Shown piece by piece: positions 46,470 to 55,135 of a DNA stretch of 64,000 bases. The stretch is from JAUWVG01 sp964633715. Its GTDB lineage: Bacteria; Acidobacteriota; Aminicenantia; Aminicenantales; Aminicenantaceae. A program made the translations under genes and the position numbers. Under the pieces are notes generated by a model. It ran no database searches. It was given only the letters and a program-made list of their open reading frames with translations, and had not been told where the DNA came from. The stretch is from contig CAZWHQ010000001.1 of the NCBI GenBank assembly GCA_964633715.1, positions 1 to 64,000 of the forward strand, read 5' to 3'. The first letter of the stretch is position 1; every line of letters begins with the position of its first letter.

Positions 46470-48636
46470 ATGAGAAGAGTCAAAGTTTTAGTTTGTGTGT
46501 GTGCCCTTTTTTTTCTAGTGATGTCCCTAGGGATTTTCCTGAGTGCCAATAATCAGCAGTCCGCAAAGGGACTGTATGAAGCAGCGATTTTTAAGAAAGA
46601 TGCCGATGGGGACATGTTGGGTGCCATTGAGCTGTTCAAAAAAATTCTAGAACAGTATTCAAAAGAGCAGAATATCGCAGCAATGGCCCAGCTTCAGATA
46701 GGGATTTGTTATGAGAAACTTGGGCAAAAAAATATAAAGTTGGCGCAAATAGCTTTCCAAAGGGTCATAGATAATTACCCTTCGCAGTCCGAGGAAGTCA
46801 GAATTGCTAGGGAAAAATTGTCCAATTTATTAAAAATTAAATCAGATGCAGAACAAAGAGAGAATGAGTTCAAGATAGAAGTTGTCTGGCCAAAACCCAA
46901 GTGGGGGATTGAAGGTTCTCTTTCACTTGACGGTAGATATCTGTCTTTTGTCGATTGGGATACGGGTGATCTTGCCTATCGGGAAATTGCGTCCGGAAAA
47001 ACCTTCCGCCTTACGGACCTGGCTTCACACCCTGAACGACAGGAATCTGCTTATGATTCCTTTTGGTCTCCAGATTCGAAACAGATTGTCTATTGTTGGG
47101 AAAACGACCTGGATTTGTACTATGACATTCGTGTTATGAATCTTGATAGTAAGGAATACAAAACTCTTTTACGGGTTGGGTACTATGATGCCTGGCTCCA
47201 ACCTTGTGGATGGACCCCTGATGGTAATCACATTTTAATCAGAATGGCAGCGGAAAAATTTAAATTTGGACTCATATCCGTTGAAGATGGTTCGCTGCAA
47301 ATCATTAAAGAGCTTGACTTATTGGAGAGCAGGAATCGCCCGGGTTTTGTACAGCTCTCTCCTGATGGGCAATACATCGCCTTTGACTTTCAGCAGAATG
47401 CAGATACACCATATCACGATATCTTTATTCTTTCGTCAGATGGATCGATAAATGTTCCCTTGGCTTCACACCCCGCCCATGATAGCTTTCTTGGATGGGC
47501 ACCGGACGGAAAGAGAATTTTCTTCGCCAGCGATCGTACTGGAGCAGTGGACCTTTGGATTGTTTCTGTCGAGAAGGGAAAACAGAATGGAAATCCAGTT
47601 CTGCTGCGGAGGAATATTGGTTCCATCAAACCCTTGGGAATAACAAGGGATGGCTCTTTCTTTTTCAACACCGGCAAAGGGGATGTGCCCTATGATATTC
47701 ATACTGCTACTCTAGACTCTGGGACCGGTGGAGTTTTAAGTCCGCCAAAAAAACTGGTTTTACCTTCTCAAGGAAACAACAGATCTCCCTCCTGGTCTCC
47801 TGACGGGGATCACATCGCTTATATTTCCCGGCGAGGAGTGATGAATATACAAACTCTTTGTATTTATTCTGCGGAGACAGGCAGAATCCGTACGATACCC
47901 TATAAAAGTGATGTAGATCTGCCGCGTTGGTCCTCTGACGGTGGTTCTATCCTTGTCTTTGTCTTGGGCGAAGGAATCTCTAAGGTGGATGTCCGAACCG
48001 AAGAATTCAGTCCGGTGATCTGGCGCAAAATAGAACAAGAAAAAGAGATAACTATTGCTGCTCCCAATATGTCTTCCGATAATAAATTTTTATTTTATAT
48101 CCGGTTCGATTGGGATAACACAGTCACTCATGTTATGGCCCGCGATCTAAAGACAGGAAAAGAGAAAGAACTCTACAGTATTCCTTTGTATGAACACAAT
48201 ATGGTTCTTTCTCCCAACGGACAGAACTTGGCTCTTTTGTGTTCAGAAAATCCCTACGAGAAAAAAAAGAAGAAACATGTGCTGAAAATCATTCCTGTAG
48301 CTGGGGGAGAAGTCAGAGAGATACACAGTTTTGAACAAGTCGGCAGTTGGGGGCTGGTTGATATTGCCTGGTCTCCTGACGGACAGTATGTCTACTTTTC
48401 CAAAATTTCATTAGAGCAGAAAGGGGATAAGCCCTTTGATTGGGAACTGTGGAAAGTTTCTGCCGGGGGGGGGGCAAGCCGAGAAAACTGGATTAGGGAT
48501 GAGGGGAATTCCTTCTATCTCTATTCATCCGGATGGGCAGCAGATTGTTTGGGCCTCACACAGTTTGGGAACAGAGCCGGCACCCGAAGTCTGGGTGATG
48601 GAAAACTTCCTACCCAAAACCGACAATAAAAAATAA
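46470..48636 (+). CDS. Module 3 secreted TPR/TolB-like propeller protein, frameshifted at a G10 run
   Basis: Signal peptide about 1-27, TPR units at 30-120 (AAMAQLQIGICYEKLG, FQRVIDNYP), then PD40 propeller strands such as WSPDSKQIVYCW, LSPDGQYIAFDF and WSPDGDHIAYIS. A run of ten Gs at 48465-48474 throws the frame: as read, translation stops at 48629 after an unrelated tail. With nine Gs the frame continues GQAEKTGL, SISIHPDGQQIVWAS and the normal ending VMENFLPKTDNKK at 48636. This is either a sequencing or assembly error or a real phase-variable tract. The coordinates given are those of the repaired gene. Confidence 0.8.
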
Positions 48637-48668
48637 GCCCGCAAATGGGGGATTGATGGGGATGGTTC
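48597..48668 (+). repeat. Conserved 3' block, copy in module 3
   Basis: Matches 37446-37516 almost base for base, including the ENFLPKTDNKK codons and the trailer GCCCGCAAATGGGGGATT. Confidence 0.75.
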
Positions 48669-48689
48669 TTTCGAGCCGTCCCTTTTTTT
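48659..48689 (+). terminator. Rho-independent terminator after module 3
   Basis: GGGATGGTTC and GAGCCGTCCC pair over 10 bp (two G-U pairs) with loop TTTC, followed by seven Ts. Confidence 0.8.
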
Positions 48690-48708
48690 AGATTGGAATA
48701 TGATTAAA

Positions 48709-48753
48709 ATTTTTACAATTTCATGACAACTGAGATTCCGGAAATGATAGAAT
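48709..48753 (+). promoter_or_regulatory. Orphan 11-bp repeat promoter between module 3 and hepT
   Basis: TTACA at 48713 and TGACA at 48724 are 11 bp apart, and TAGAAT at 48748-48753 is a fitting -10. TTTCATGACAACT here is identical to 13 bases of the module 1 kinase box. No forward gene follows: the next gene is the reverse hepT. It may be the displaced promoter of a kinase operon. Confidence 0.5.
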
Positions 48754-48824
48754 AAGTCCATACATTCCATATCCTCTGGCCAACCAAGTGGGTGTCCGTG
48801 AACTGTAGTTGTTCAGAATCCTGT

Positions 48825-49259
48825 TTATTTTTCTTTTTCCAAATTGTCTAAAAAATCATCTGATTGATGGATATACTCTTTATAATCGGAAATGGCTGTT
48901 GGCAAAATCTCATAGATTTTTCGATCATCAATATCCATGTATTCATGAACGATGATATTCCGCATTCCTCCGGAACCTTTAAGTTTATCAGCCAACGTCT
49001 GAGTAATAAGCCCTGCTTCTGCGGCTCTAATAAAGGATGATGTATAATCTTCAGGCGGGCGTAAGTCTGACTCTAGAACAACATGACTATTTACGTCAGT
49101 GGCACACTCCACTATTAACTGAATCAGCCTTTCAGCAGAAGTTTTCATATAGAAGTCAGATCTGTATTCCTCAAATGTGTGTTCCGCAATAGGCTTTAAT
49201 TTTTCAAGATACATGTTTAACCGGGCCAGTTTTCGCCGAACTAAATCTGGATCAATCAT
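48825..49259 (-). CDS. hepT: HEPN-domain toxin (HepT, DUF86)
   Basis: A 144-residue helical HEPN RNase. The catalytic Rx4HxY motif is RNIIVHEY. It belongs to the HepT/MntA module, in which MntA adds AMP to the tyrosine of this motif and silences the toxin. It follows mntA on the same strand with a 3-base gap. Confidence 0.9.
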   Translation of the reverse strand: MIDPDLVRRKLARLNMYLEKLKPIAEHTFEEYRSDFYMKTSAERLIQLIVECATDVNSHVVLESDLRPPEDYTSSFIRAAEAGLITQTLADKLKGSGGMRNIIVHEYMDIDDRKIYEILPTAISDYKEYIHQSDDFLDNLEKEK

Positions 49260-49262
49260 AAC

Positions 49263-49661
49263 TTAAATTTTTCCGACCGCTCGTTTCAAATAAAGCTGTT
49301 CCATTATCCGGAACTTTTTAGAATCCATATATCTGGCAATAACATGGATTTTGAAGCGCTGGAAGGTCCCTTCTTTTTCTTCAAATAAGGGTTTTCCATG
49401 GAGTACGACTTGGTAGCTGATAAGAGGTTCGGCTCCGTTTAAAAAGACCGGATCGAATTTCTCGCCGAATATCTCGCCAAAATCATTTAAAAGTGCAAGC
49501 TGATTATCTAAATCCAATTTTACTTGACTTAAAATGCCAATGTCGATGTCACTTTTATCCCCTGCATTTCCTTTGGCTTGAGAACCATGCAATACGAGTA
49601 ATTGAATGTTGTACTTTCGACAGAGGACGGCCAACTTATCTTTTTCAATTCTTGGCTTCAT
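49263..49661 (-). CDS. mntA: Minimal nucleotidyltransferase antitoxin (MntA)
   Basis: A 132-residue nucleotidyltransferase. The signature GSx10DxD is complete: GSQAKGNAGDKSDIDI. In this type II/VII system the enzyme AMPylates HepT. It precedes hepT in a two-gene operon on the minus strand, between modules 3 and 4. Confidence 0.9.
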   Translation of the reverse strand: MKPRIEKDKLAVLCRKYNIQLLVLHGSQAKGNAGDKSDIDIGILSQVKLDLDNQLALLNDFGEIFGEKFDPVFLNGAEPLISYQVVLHGKPLFEEKEGTFQRFKIHVIARYMDSKKFRIMEQLYLKRAVGKI

Positions 49662-49767
49662 CTTTCTTTTTGCTCAAAAAGATTATAACACAGAATAGTC
49701 TTTCAGGCAGCCAACTATTTCCCGTCGTTTCTGAAATGGTCTTGATATCCAGATCATTCCAGATGGA

Positions 49768-49810
49768 TTTCCACATTTCCTTAACATAAAATTGAGTTTC
49801 CTGATATAGT
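49768..49810 (+). promoter_or_regulatory. Module 4 kinase promoter, weak 11-bp repeat
   Basis: TTAACA (49781-49786), 18 bases and TATAGT (49805-49810) form the promoter. ACAT at 49773 and 49784 is an 11-bp pair (CCACAT, TAACAT), less clear than in modules 1, 2, 3 and 5. Confidence 0.4.
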
Positions 49811-49842
49811 ATGAATCTGTAAAATATGGGGCATGGGAATTC

Positions 49843-51978
49843 ATGCTAAATAATCTAAAACTAGTCCTGTCTCAAAACAAAAAAATTCTCGCCATTTTTT
49901 TTATCGTTGTATTTCTCCCTTCAATTTTCCTGGCCTTTTTCGGATTACGGGCTTTAAGGAATGAAAAATTTAAACTCCAACAGCAGACTCTCGAGGAGCA
50001 GAAAGGCTATGTCGCGACGATCCAGAGAGAAATTCAAGATTCAATCGAGAAAATTTCATCAAATTTAATTGATCTTTCAAAAAGTGAGGCTTTTTCCAAA
50101 GCCGATTATTCTGAAATCACTAAAGAAATAAAGGAGCGTTTAAAGAATGATCTGATTTTTGGAGAGGTTATTATCTGGAACAAGAAAGGCGAACCATGGC
50201 TTCCTGCTTATCAACCTCTTCCTCCTATAGAAGAGCCATTGATTGTCCCGGATGAATGGATAAAAATTCAGCCAGATCTTAATGCGGCTGAGATGGCTGA
50301 ATTCCGTCTAAAGGATTTTTCAAATGCGATTATCCAATATCAGCGGATAGAAAACAAAGTTACTAGCAACCAGGTAAAGGCTTGGATTTTAAATCGAATC
50401 GCAAGATGTGAAATTAAACGAGATGAAAAAAAGAGTGCTCTTGATGCCTACTATTCACTCATCGATCTTTATTCAGATCTTCTCACTGAATCAGGCCGAT
50501 CGTTAGAATTTACCTCCCGTATAGAAATGCTGAATATACTTCAGTTTTCAGGAAATTATAATGACCTGTTCAAAGAATTTGTTAGCACATACAAGCGGCT
50601 CGAGGAAAAGTCTTGGTCGCTGGATGAAAGTCAGGTCAGGCTGTATGCAAACACATTAACAAAACTCATGAATGAAATGGCCTCAGAAGATTCGGAGCAG
50701 GATATACCCGTGGATTTTTTAGCCACAATTGCTGATTTTGATCAAAGGTTAGAAGAAAAACTGGAAATCTGGAACTTGGTTGAATTATCCGGTAAAAGTG
50801 TCCTGCCAGGTTCGGGAGTCGGGTTGTTCAATTCAAACAACCCACAATTTCAGATTCAAAAAAGTATCTTTGAGTACGAAAGTCAGGATGTTTTCCTGTT
50901 TTTGACACCTGTGAATGGGAAAAATACTGATTCTCCAATTCAATTTTTAGGATCTCTTTTAATAACAGATGATCTGATAGCAGATTCAAAGGTTTTGTCT
51001 GCAGTGAATTTACCAAAAGATTTCTCTGTTCTTCTCCGTTCCAACCAAACCGATAGGATTGTCTTTGGCAAAGAGAACATTGAGGGAGAGAGACCGATTT
51101 TCACAGATCTTTTTTTAAATAATTTTCCGCCATGGAGAGTAGAGCTTTATAAAATTGAAGGTGTTGGATCTGGATTTGTTTTGTACAAAAATATTTTTTT
51201 CTGGATGATTTTGACTCTACTTGTAATTCTTTTTTTTGGATCGGGCCTCATCATCCGCTTGCTCTCGCAGGAAATGAATCTCCTGCAGTTGAAAACTGAA
51301 TTTATTGCTTCTGTTTCCCATGAATTTAAAACCCCTCTGACATCCATGGGGGCGATTCTGGAGCATCTTCAAAATGGGAAAATAAAGGATCAAAACAAAA
51401 TCCTGGAATATTACAAGATTCTTAGACACGATTCCGACCGTCTAAAAAGGCTCGTTTTGAATGTGCTAGATTTTACAAAAATCGAAGAAGGAAAAAGGAC
51501 ATATAGGCCGGCATCCATCGATATCGGCGAATTGATCAGGGATGAGGTGGACAGTTTTGAAAAGGAACACAAACTTTCAGGCTTTGATGTAAAGCTTCAA
51601 ATAGAAAAAAAGAGTTTTCCTGTTTATGTGGATGAAGACGCTTTGAACCAGGCTTTTCACAACATCCTGGACAATGCTGCCAAATTTTCCCAGCGGGAGA
51701 AGAAAATTAAAGTTTCTGTCGAGCGGAAAGGCGATAAGGTTGAGATCGCTGTATCGGATAAAGGGATCGGGATTCCTGAGAGTGAACAGAAGAAGATATA
51801 TGAAAAATTTTATCGTGGAAAAAAAGCTTCATCAATCTCTCCGACAGGCACCGGCCTTGGGTTGACATTGGTCAAACATATTATGGCTGCTCATGGAGGA
51901 GATGTTGTTGTTCGGAGCCAGCCGGGAGAGGGAAGCCGAGTGTCTCTTATTCTCCCCATCAGAGAAGGAGGTGAGTGA
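49843..51978 (+). CDS. Module 4 membrane sensor histidine kinase with TPR-like sensor
   Basis: A 711-residue paralogue. TM1 is about 16-36; the sensor (37-450) carries NRIARCEIKRDEKKSALDAY; TM2 is about 451-471. The phosphoacceptor is H493 in VSHEFKTPL, and ATPase motifs are DNAAKFSQR, DKGIGI and GTGLGLTL. ATG 49843 fits the start of TM1. Three bases separate it from the regulator gene. Confidence 0.9.
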   Translation: MLNNLKLVLSQNKKILAIFFIVVFLPSIFLAFFGLRALRNEKFKLQQQTLEEQKGYVATIQREIQDSIEKISSNLIDLSKSEAFSKADYSEITKEIKERLKNDLIFGEVIIWNKKGEPWLPAYQPLPPIEEPLIVPDEWIKIQPDLNAAEMAEFRLKDFSNAIIQYQRIENKVTSNQVKAWILNRIARCEIKRDEKKSALDAYYSLIDLYSDLLTESGRSLEFTSRIEMLNILQFSGNYNDLFKEFVSTYKRLEEKSWSLDESQVRLYANTLTKLMNEMASEDSEQDIPVDFLATIADFDQRLEEKLEIWNLVELSGKSVLPGSGVGLFNSNNPQFQIQKSIFEYESQDVFLFLTPVNGKNTDSPIQFLGSLLITDDLIADSKVLSAVNLPKDFSVLLRSNQTDRIVFGKENIEGERPIFTDLFLNNFPPWRVELYKIEGVGSGFVLYKNIFFWMILTLLVILFFGSGLIIRLLSQEMNLLQLKTEFIASVSHEFKTPLTSMGAILEHLQNGKIKDQNKILEYYKILRHDSDRLKRLVLNVLDFTKIEEGKRTYRPASIDIGELIRDEVDSFEKEHKLSGFDVKLQIEKKSFPVYVDEDALNQAFHNILDNAAKFSQREKKIKVSVERKGDKVEIAVSDKGIGIPESEQKKIYEKFYRGKKASSISPTGTGLGLTLVKHIMAAHGGDVVVRSQPGEGSRVSLILPIREGGE

Positions 51979-51981
51979 GTT

Positions 51982-52668
51982 TTGAAAAAAACGATCCTTA
52001 TTGTAGAAGATGATACCGGTATACGAGTGATCCTCCAGGATGCACTTTCGGATCAGGGATATGACGTGACAACTGCAGTCGATGGCGAAAAGGGATTGGA
52101 GTTGGCCTTAGCGTTAAAGCCGAATTTGATAATTCTAGATGTGATGCTTCCCTTGATGGATGGTTTTGAAATCTTAAAGCGAGTGCGTCAAGAGGGTCTG
52201 ACGTCTCCTATTTTGATGCTGACCGTTAAAGATGAAGAAGTGGACAAAGTCTTGGGACTGGAGTTGGGCGCAGATGACTATGTCACTAAACCTTTCAGTC
52301 TCAAGGAGCTTTCTGCCCGGGTTAAAGCTCTTATCCGACGCGTTGAGGATTATCAAAATGAAATAAAACTCTATAGATTTGGGCGTGTGGAACTGGATTT
52401 TCAAAAATATGAATCCCGGAAGGATGGATTGGATCTTGGATTAACGCCCCTAGAGCTCAACATTCTTAGGCTTTTGATCGACAAAAAAGGACAGGTTGTA
52501 AGTCGGGATGAATTCCTGGATAAAATTTGGGGCGCCGACAATCTGGCTGTTTCGCACAGAACTGTGGACAGCCATATGGCTCATATCCGGAAGAAGGTCG
52601 AGGATAATCCCTCTAAGCCTAAACATATTAAGAGTGTCCACAGTATCGGTTATAAATTTATTGATTGA
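51982..52668 (+). CDS. Module 4 OmpR-family response regulator
   Basis: A 228-residue regulator with phosphoacceptor D53 in ILDVMLP and MLTVK and KPF downstream, then an OmpR winged helix ending TVDSHMAHIRKKVE and SIGYKF. The start is TTG, with AGGAGGTGAG upstream; no ATG is at the right distance. Confidence 0.93.
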   Translation: MKKTILIVEDDTGIRVILQDALSDQGYDVTTAVDGEKGLELALALKPNLIILDVMLPLMDGFEILKRVRQEGLTSPILMLTVKDEEVDKVLGLELGADDYVTKPFSLKELSARVKALIRRVEDYQNEIKLYRFGRVELDFQKYESRKDGLDLGLTPLELNILRLLIDKKGQVVSRDEFLDKIWGADNLAVSHRTVDSHMAHIRKKVEDNPSKPKHIKSVHSIGYKFID

Positions 52669-52684
52669 AGGAGGAATTAAAAAC

Positions 52685-52798
52685 ATGAAGTGTCTTCATG
52701 TGGAAGGTTTTTCATTAATTTTCCATAATTCCTCAACACAAATATCCTCCAATAGCCTTATTTTAAAGGCATGTTATAAAATGGAGGAACAAAAATGA
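52685..52798 (+). CDS. Possible 37-codon leader peptide before the module 4 propeller gene
   Basis: A GAAGGAGG site lies 9-11 bases before ATG 52685. The frame encodes a 37-residue peptide (MKCLHVEGFSLIFHN at the start) and its TGA overlaps the propeller start as ATGA, the geometry of translational coupling. It lies over the proposed 11-bp box, so it may be chance. No match to known leaders was recognised. Confidence 0.3.
   Translation: MKCLHVEGFSLIFHNSSTQISSNSLILKACYKMEEQK
52711..52745 (+). promoter_or_regulatory. Module 4 propeller box, weak 11-bp repeats
   Basis: CATTAA at 52713, CATAAT at 52724 and AACACA at 52735 lie 11 bp apart in an AT-rich stretch. Support is weaker than for the boxes of the other modules. 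Confidence 0.35.
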
Positions 52799-54909
52799 AT
52801 CAAAAAAAAGTTTTTGTCTTGGCGGCATTATTGGTGATGGGAGTCTCGCTGCTATTTTCTGGCTTGGTTGAGCAGGAATCAGCCAAGTCTCTGTTCGAAA
52901 GAGCGGTCTATCTTCAAGAGACCCGCGGGGACTTGGAAGGAGCGATTGACGTTTTTCAACAGATAGTCAAGGACTTCCCAAAAGAACGGGAGATTGCGGC
53001 CAAAGCCCAACTTCAGATCGGAATGTGTCTTCAGAAGCTGGGGATGAGTGATGCTCAGAAGGCTTTCCGGGCGGTACTAGAAAAGTATCCCGATCAAACT
53101 GAAGCTGTGAAAATCGCAAGAGAAAAATTGGCACTTCTCATGAGAGCTCAAAGTATAGTGAATAAAAACGAAAAAGAATTCAGACTTCGTGAAATTTGGG
53201 CAGGACCCGAGACTACGGGTTTTGTGAGCCCTTCCCCTGACGGACGCTTCCTGTCGATTATGGACAGGAAAACCGGGAATATAGGGATTCGGGAGATTTC
53301 AACAGGGAAAACTCGCCTCCTCACCAAAGAGGCAAATTGGACTGAACATTTTGCTCTTGATTCCCTTATTTCACCTGACGGGAAACTTGTGGCCTACTCA
53401 TGGTATACATATGATCCAAAATCGGGAGACTACTCATACAGCCTCCATCTTATAGGGATTGATGGATCGGGCCATCGAGTCCTTTACTTTAATAATAATT
53501 ATGAAGCTTATCCTGAATCCTGGTCCTCAGATGGAGAACAGATAGCGGCTCGACTGTATGAAGCTAAAACTGGTGAGTGTTCAATATTACATGTTTCAGC
53601 CGCAGATGGTTCTTCTAAGATTTTAAAATCATTTGGACAACCTCTCTGGTTGAACCTGTGTTTTTCATCCGATAATAAATATATTATCTTTGATCAACCA
53701 GAGGAAGAAGATGCTGGAAATAGAAACATTTCAATGGTTGCCGTTGATGGCAGCGAAGAATTTTCACTGATCAAACATCCGGCCAAGGATATTCTTCTTG
53801 GTTGGGTACCGAGAAGCGATTCTATGATGTTTCTCAGTGACCGCGACGGCACGTTCGACGCATATTTGGTTGATATTTCAGGGAACTCTATTCAGGGTTC
53901 TCCGCAGTTGGTCAGACGCAGGTTAGGGGAAGTGGAACCTAAAGGATTTTCTCAGGATGGATCCTTTTTCTTTAGCATTGATTCCCGGTGGGCTTCAATC
54001 CAAATATCTACAATCGATTCGGTCACGGGAAAAATCCAGGCTCAACCCGTCACTCCAATTCTTGGAAATAATCTCTATCCCCAATGGTCGCCAAAAGGAG
54101 ATCAACTAGCATATATCAAGGAAAGAGATAAACCCGACGTGGGATTTCGCAGAACTCTCCATATCCGAAGTCTAAAAACCGGAGAAGAACGAGAGGTGGC
54201 CGGACATTTAGATCTGGGCCCACTAAGTTGGTCTTCTGATGGCCGTTTCATTCTTTCGAGAGGCCGTGATTCCCGAAAGGAAATTGACGGTTACAATCCT
54301 GAAATTTACAAGATTGACGTGGAAAGTGGTGAATCAAATCTTCTGATTGAAGCTCCGAGAGTGCCGTGGGGAGAGGGCAAATCACCAAGATGGTCTTTGG
54401 ATGAAAATGTCGTATTCTATATGATAGAAAATAAGGAAGAAAGACAGATTATCAAGAGGGAACTTGATTCGGGTCAAGAAAATGTGTTTTACAGTCATCC
54501 AAATCTATCGACGGCTATGGATATTTCTCCGGATGGAAAATACTTGATAACGGGAACTTATGAATTTGAAAAGGACTCAGGTATTCTTTTGCTCATTCCT
54601 ATGAATGGTGGTGAGGCTAGAGAATTGTGCACACTAGGTGGATTCAGAAATTCAGCGAGTATAGACTGGTCATCGGACGGAAAATATGTGATCTATTCGG
54701 AATTAACAATGGACGATGAAGTCAGTTTATGGAGAATTGAAGTAGAAGGAGGGACTCCTCAGAAGATATGGCAGGGGCAGGGCAAGAAGAATTTAAGGGG
54801 ATTAAGTATCCATCCCGATGGAAAGCAGATCGCCTTCTCTACATCTTTACAAGAGCAGGTCATCTGGTCCATGGAAAACTTTCTGCCCAAAACCAAAGAT
54901 AAAAAATAA
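52795..54909 (+). CDS. Module 4 secreted TPR/TolB-like beta-propeller protein
   Basis: A 704-residue exported paralogue. Signal peptide about 1-22; TPR units 28-118 (LFERAVYLQETRGDLEGAID, AAKAQLQIGMCLQKLG); propeller strands include PSPDGRFLSIMD, SPDGKLVAYSWY, SSDGRFILSRGR and WSSDGKYVIYSE. It ends SMENFLPKTKDKK, one step away from the NKK form in modules 1-3. A GGAGG at 52782 is five to seven bases from the ATG. Confidence 0.85.
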   Translation: MNQKKVFVLAALLVMGVSLLFSGLVEQESAKSLFERAVYLQETRGDLEGAIDVFQQIVKDFPKEREIAAKAQLQIGMCLQKLGMSDAQKAFRAVLEKYPDQTEAVKIAREKLALLMRAQSIVNKNEKEFRLREIWAGPETTGFVSPSPDGRFLSIMDRKTGNIGIREISTGKTRLLTKEANWTEHFALDSLISPDGKLVAYSWYTYDPKSGDYSYSLHLIGIDGSGHRVLYFNNNYEAYPESWSSDGEQIAARLYEAKTGECSILHVSAADGSSKILKSFGQPLWLNLCFSSDNKYIIFDQPEEEDAGNRNISMVAVDGSEEFSLIKHPAKDILLGWVPRSDSMMFLSDRDGTFDAYLVDISGNSIQGSPQLVRRRLGEVEPKGFSQDGSFFFSIDSRWASIQISTIDSVTGKIQAQPVTPILGNNLYPQWSPKGDQLAYIKERDKPDVGFRRTLHIRSLKTGEEREVAGHLDLGPLSWSSDGRFILSRGRDSRKEIDGYNPEIYKIDVESGESNLLIEAPRVPWGEGKSPRWSLDENVVFYMIENKEERQIIKRELDSGQENVFYSHPNLSTAMDISPDGKYLITGTYEFEKDSGILLLIPMNGGEARELCTLGGFRNSASIDWSSDGKYVIYSELTMDDEVSLWRIEVEGGTPQKIWQGQGKKNLRGLSIHPDGKQIAFSTSLQEQVIWSMENFLPKTKDKK

Positions 54910-54931
54910 GCCTGTAAAAGGTGTGTTTCTG

Positions 54932-54963
54932 AGGACGGCCCGTTCGCGAGCCGTCCTTTTTTC
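54932..54963 (+). terminator. Rho-independent terminator after module 4
   Basis: AGGACGGC and GCCGTCCT form an 8-bp perfect stem with a 10-base loop, followed by TTTTTT. Confidence 0.8.
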
Positions 54964-54965
54964 TT

Positions 54966-55021
54966 CTTCACACAATCTTCACACGAACATAAGACGAGTT
55001 TCACGAATTTTGGTGTATATT
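54966..55021 (+). promoter_or_regulatory. Module 5 kinase promoter: four 11-bp direct repeats
   Basis: TTCACAC at 54967 and 54978, ATAAGAC at 54989 and TTCACGA at 55000, exactly 11 bp apart, with TATATT at 55016-55021 as a likely -10. The TTCACAC core recurs before the module 5 propeller gene and at 60929-60946. Confidence 0.65.
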
Positions 55022-55135
55022 TGGAGATACTCTTTATATAAAATGTTCTTTCCTTTTACATCCTTGCTTTTCGTTATGTTCCAAAATATATTGAAACAGA
55101 GAATTTTTAGAAGATATTTTTAAATCCAGCAAAAG

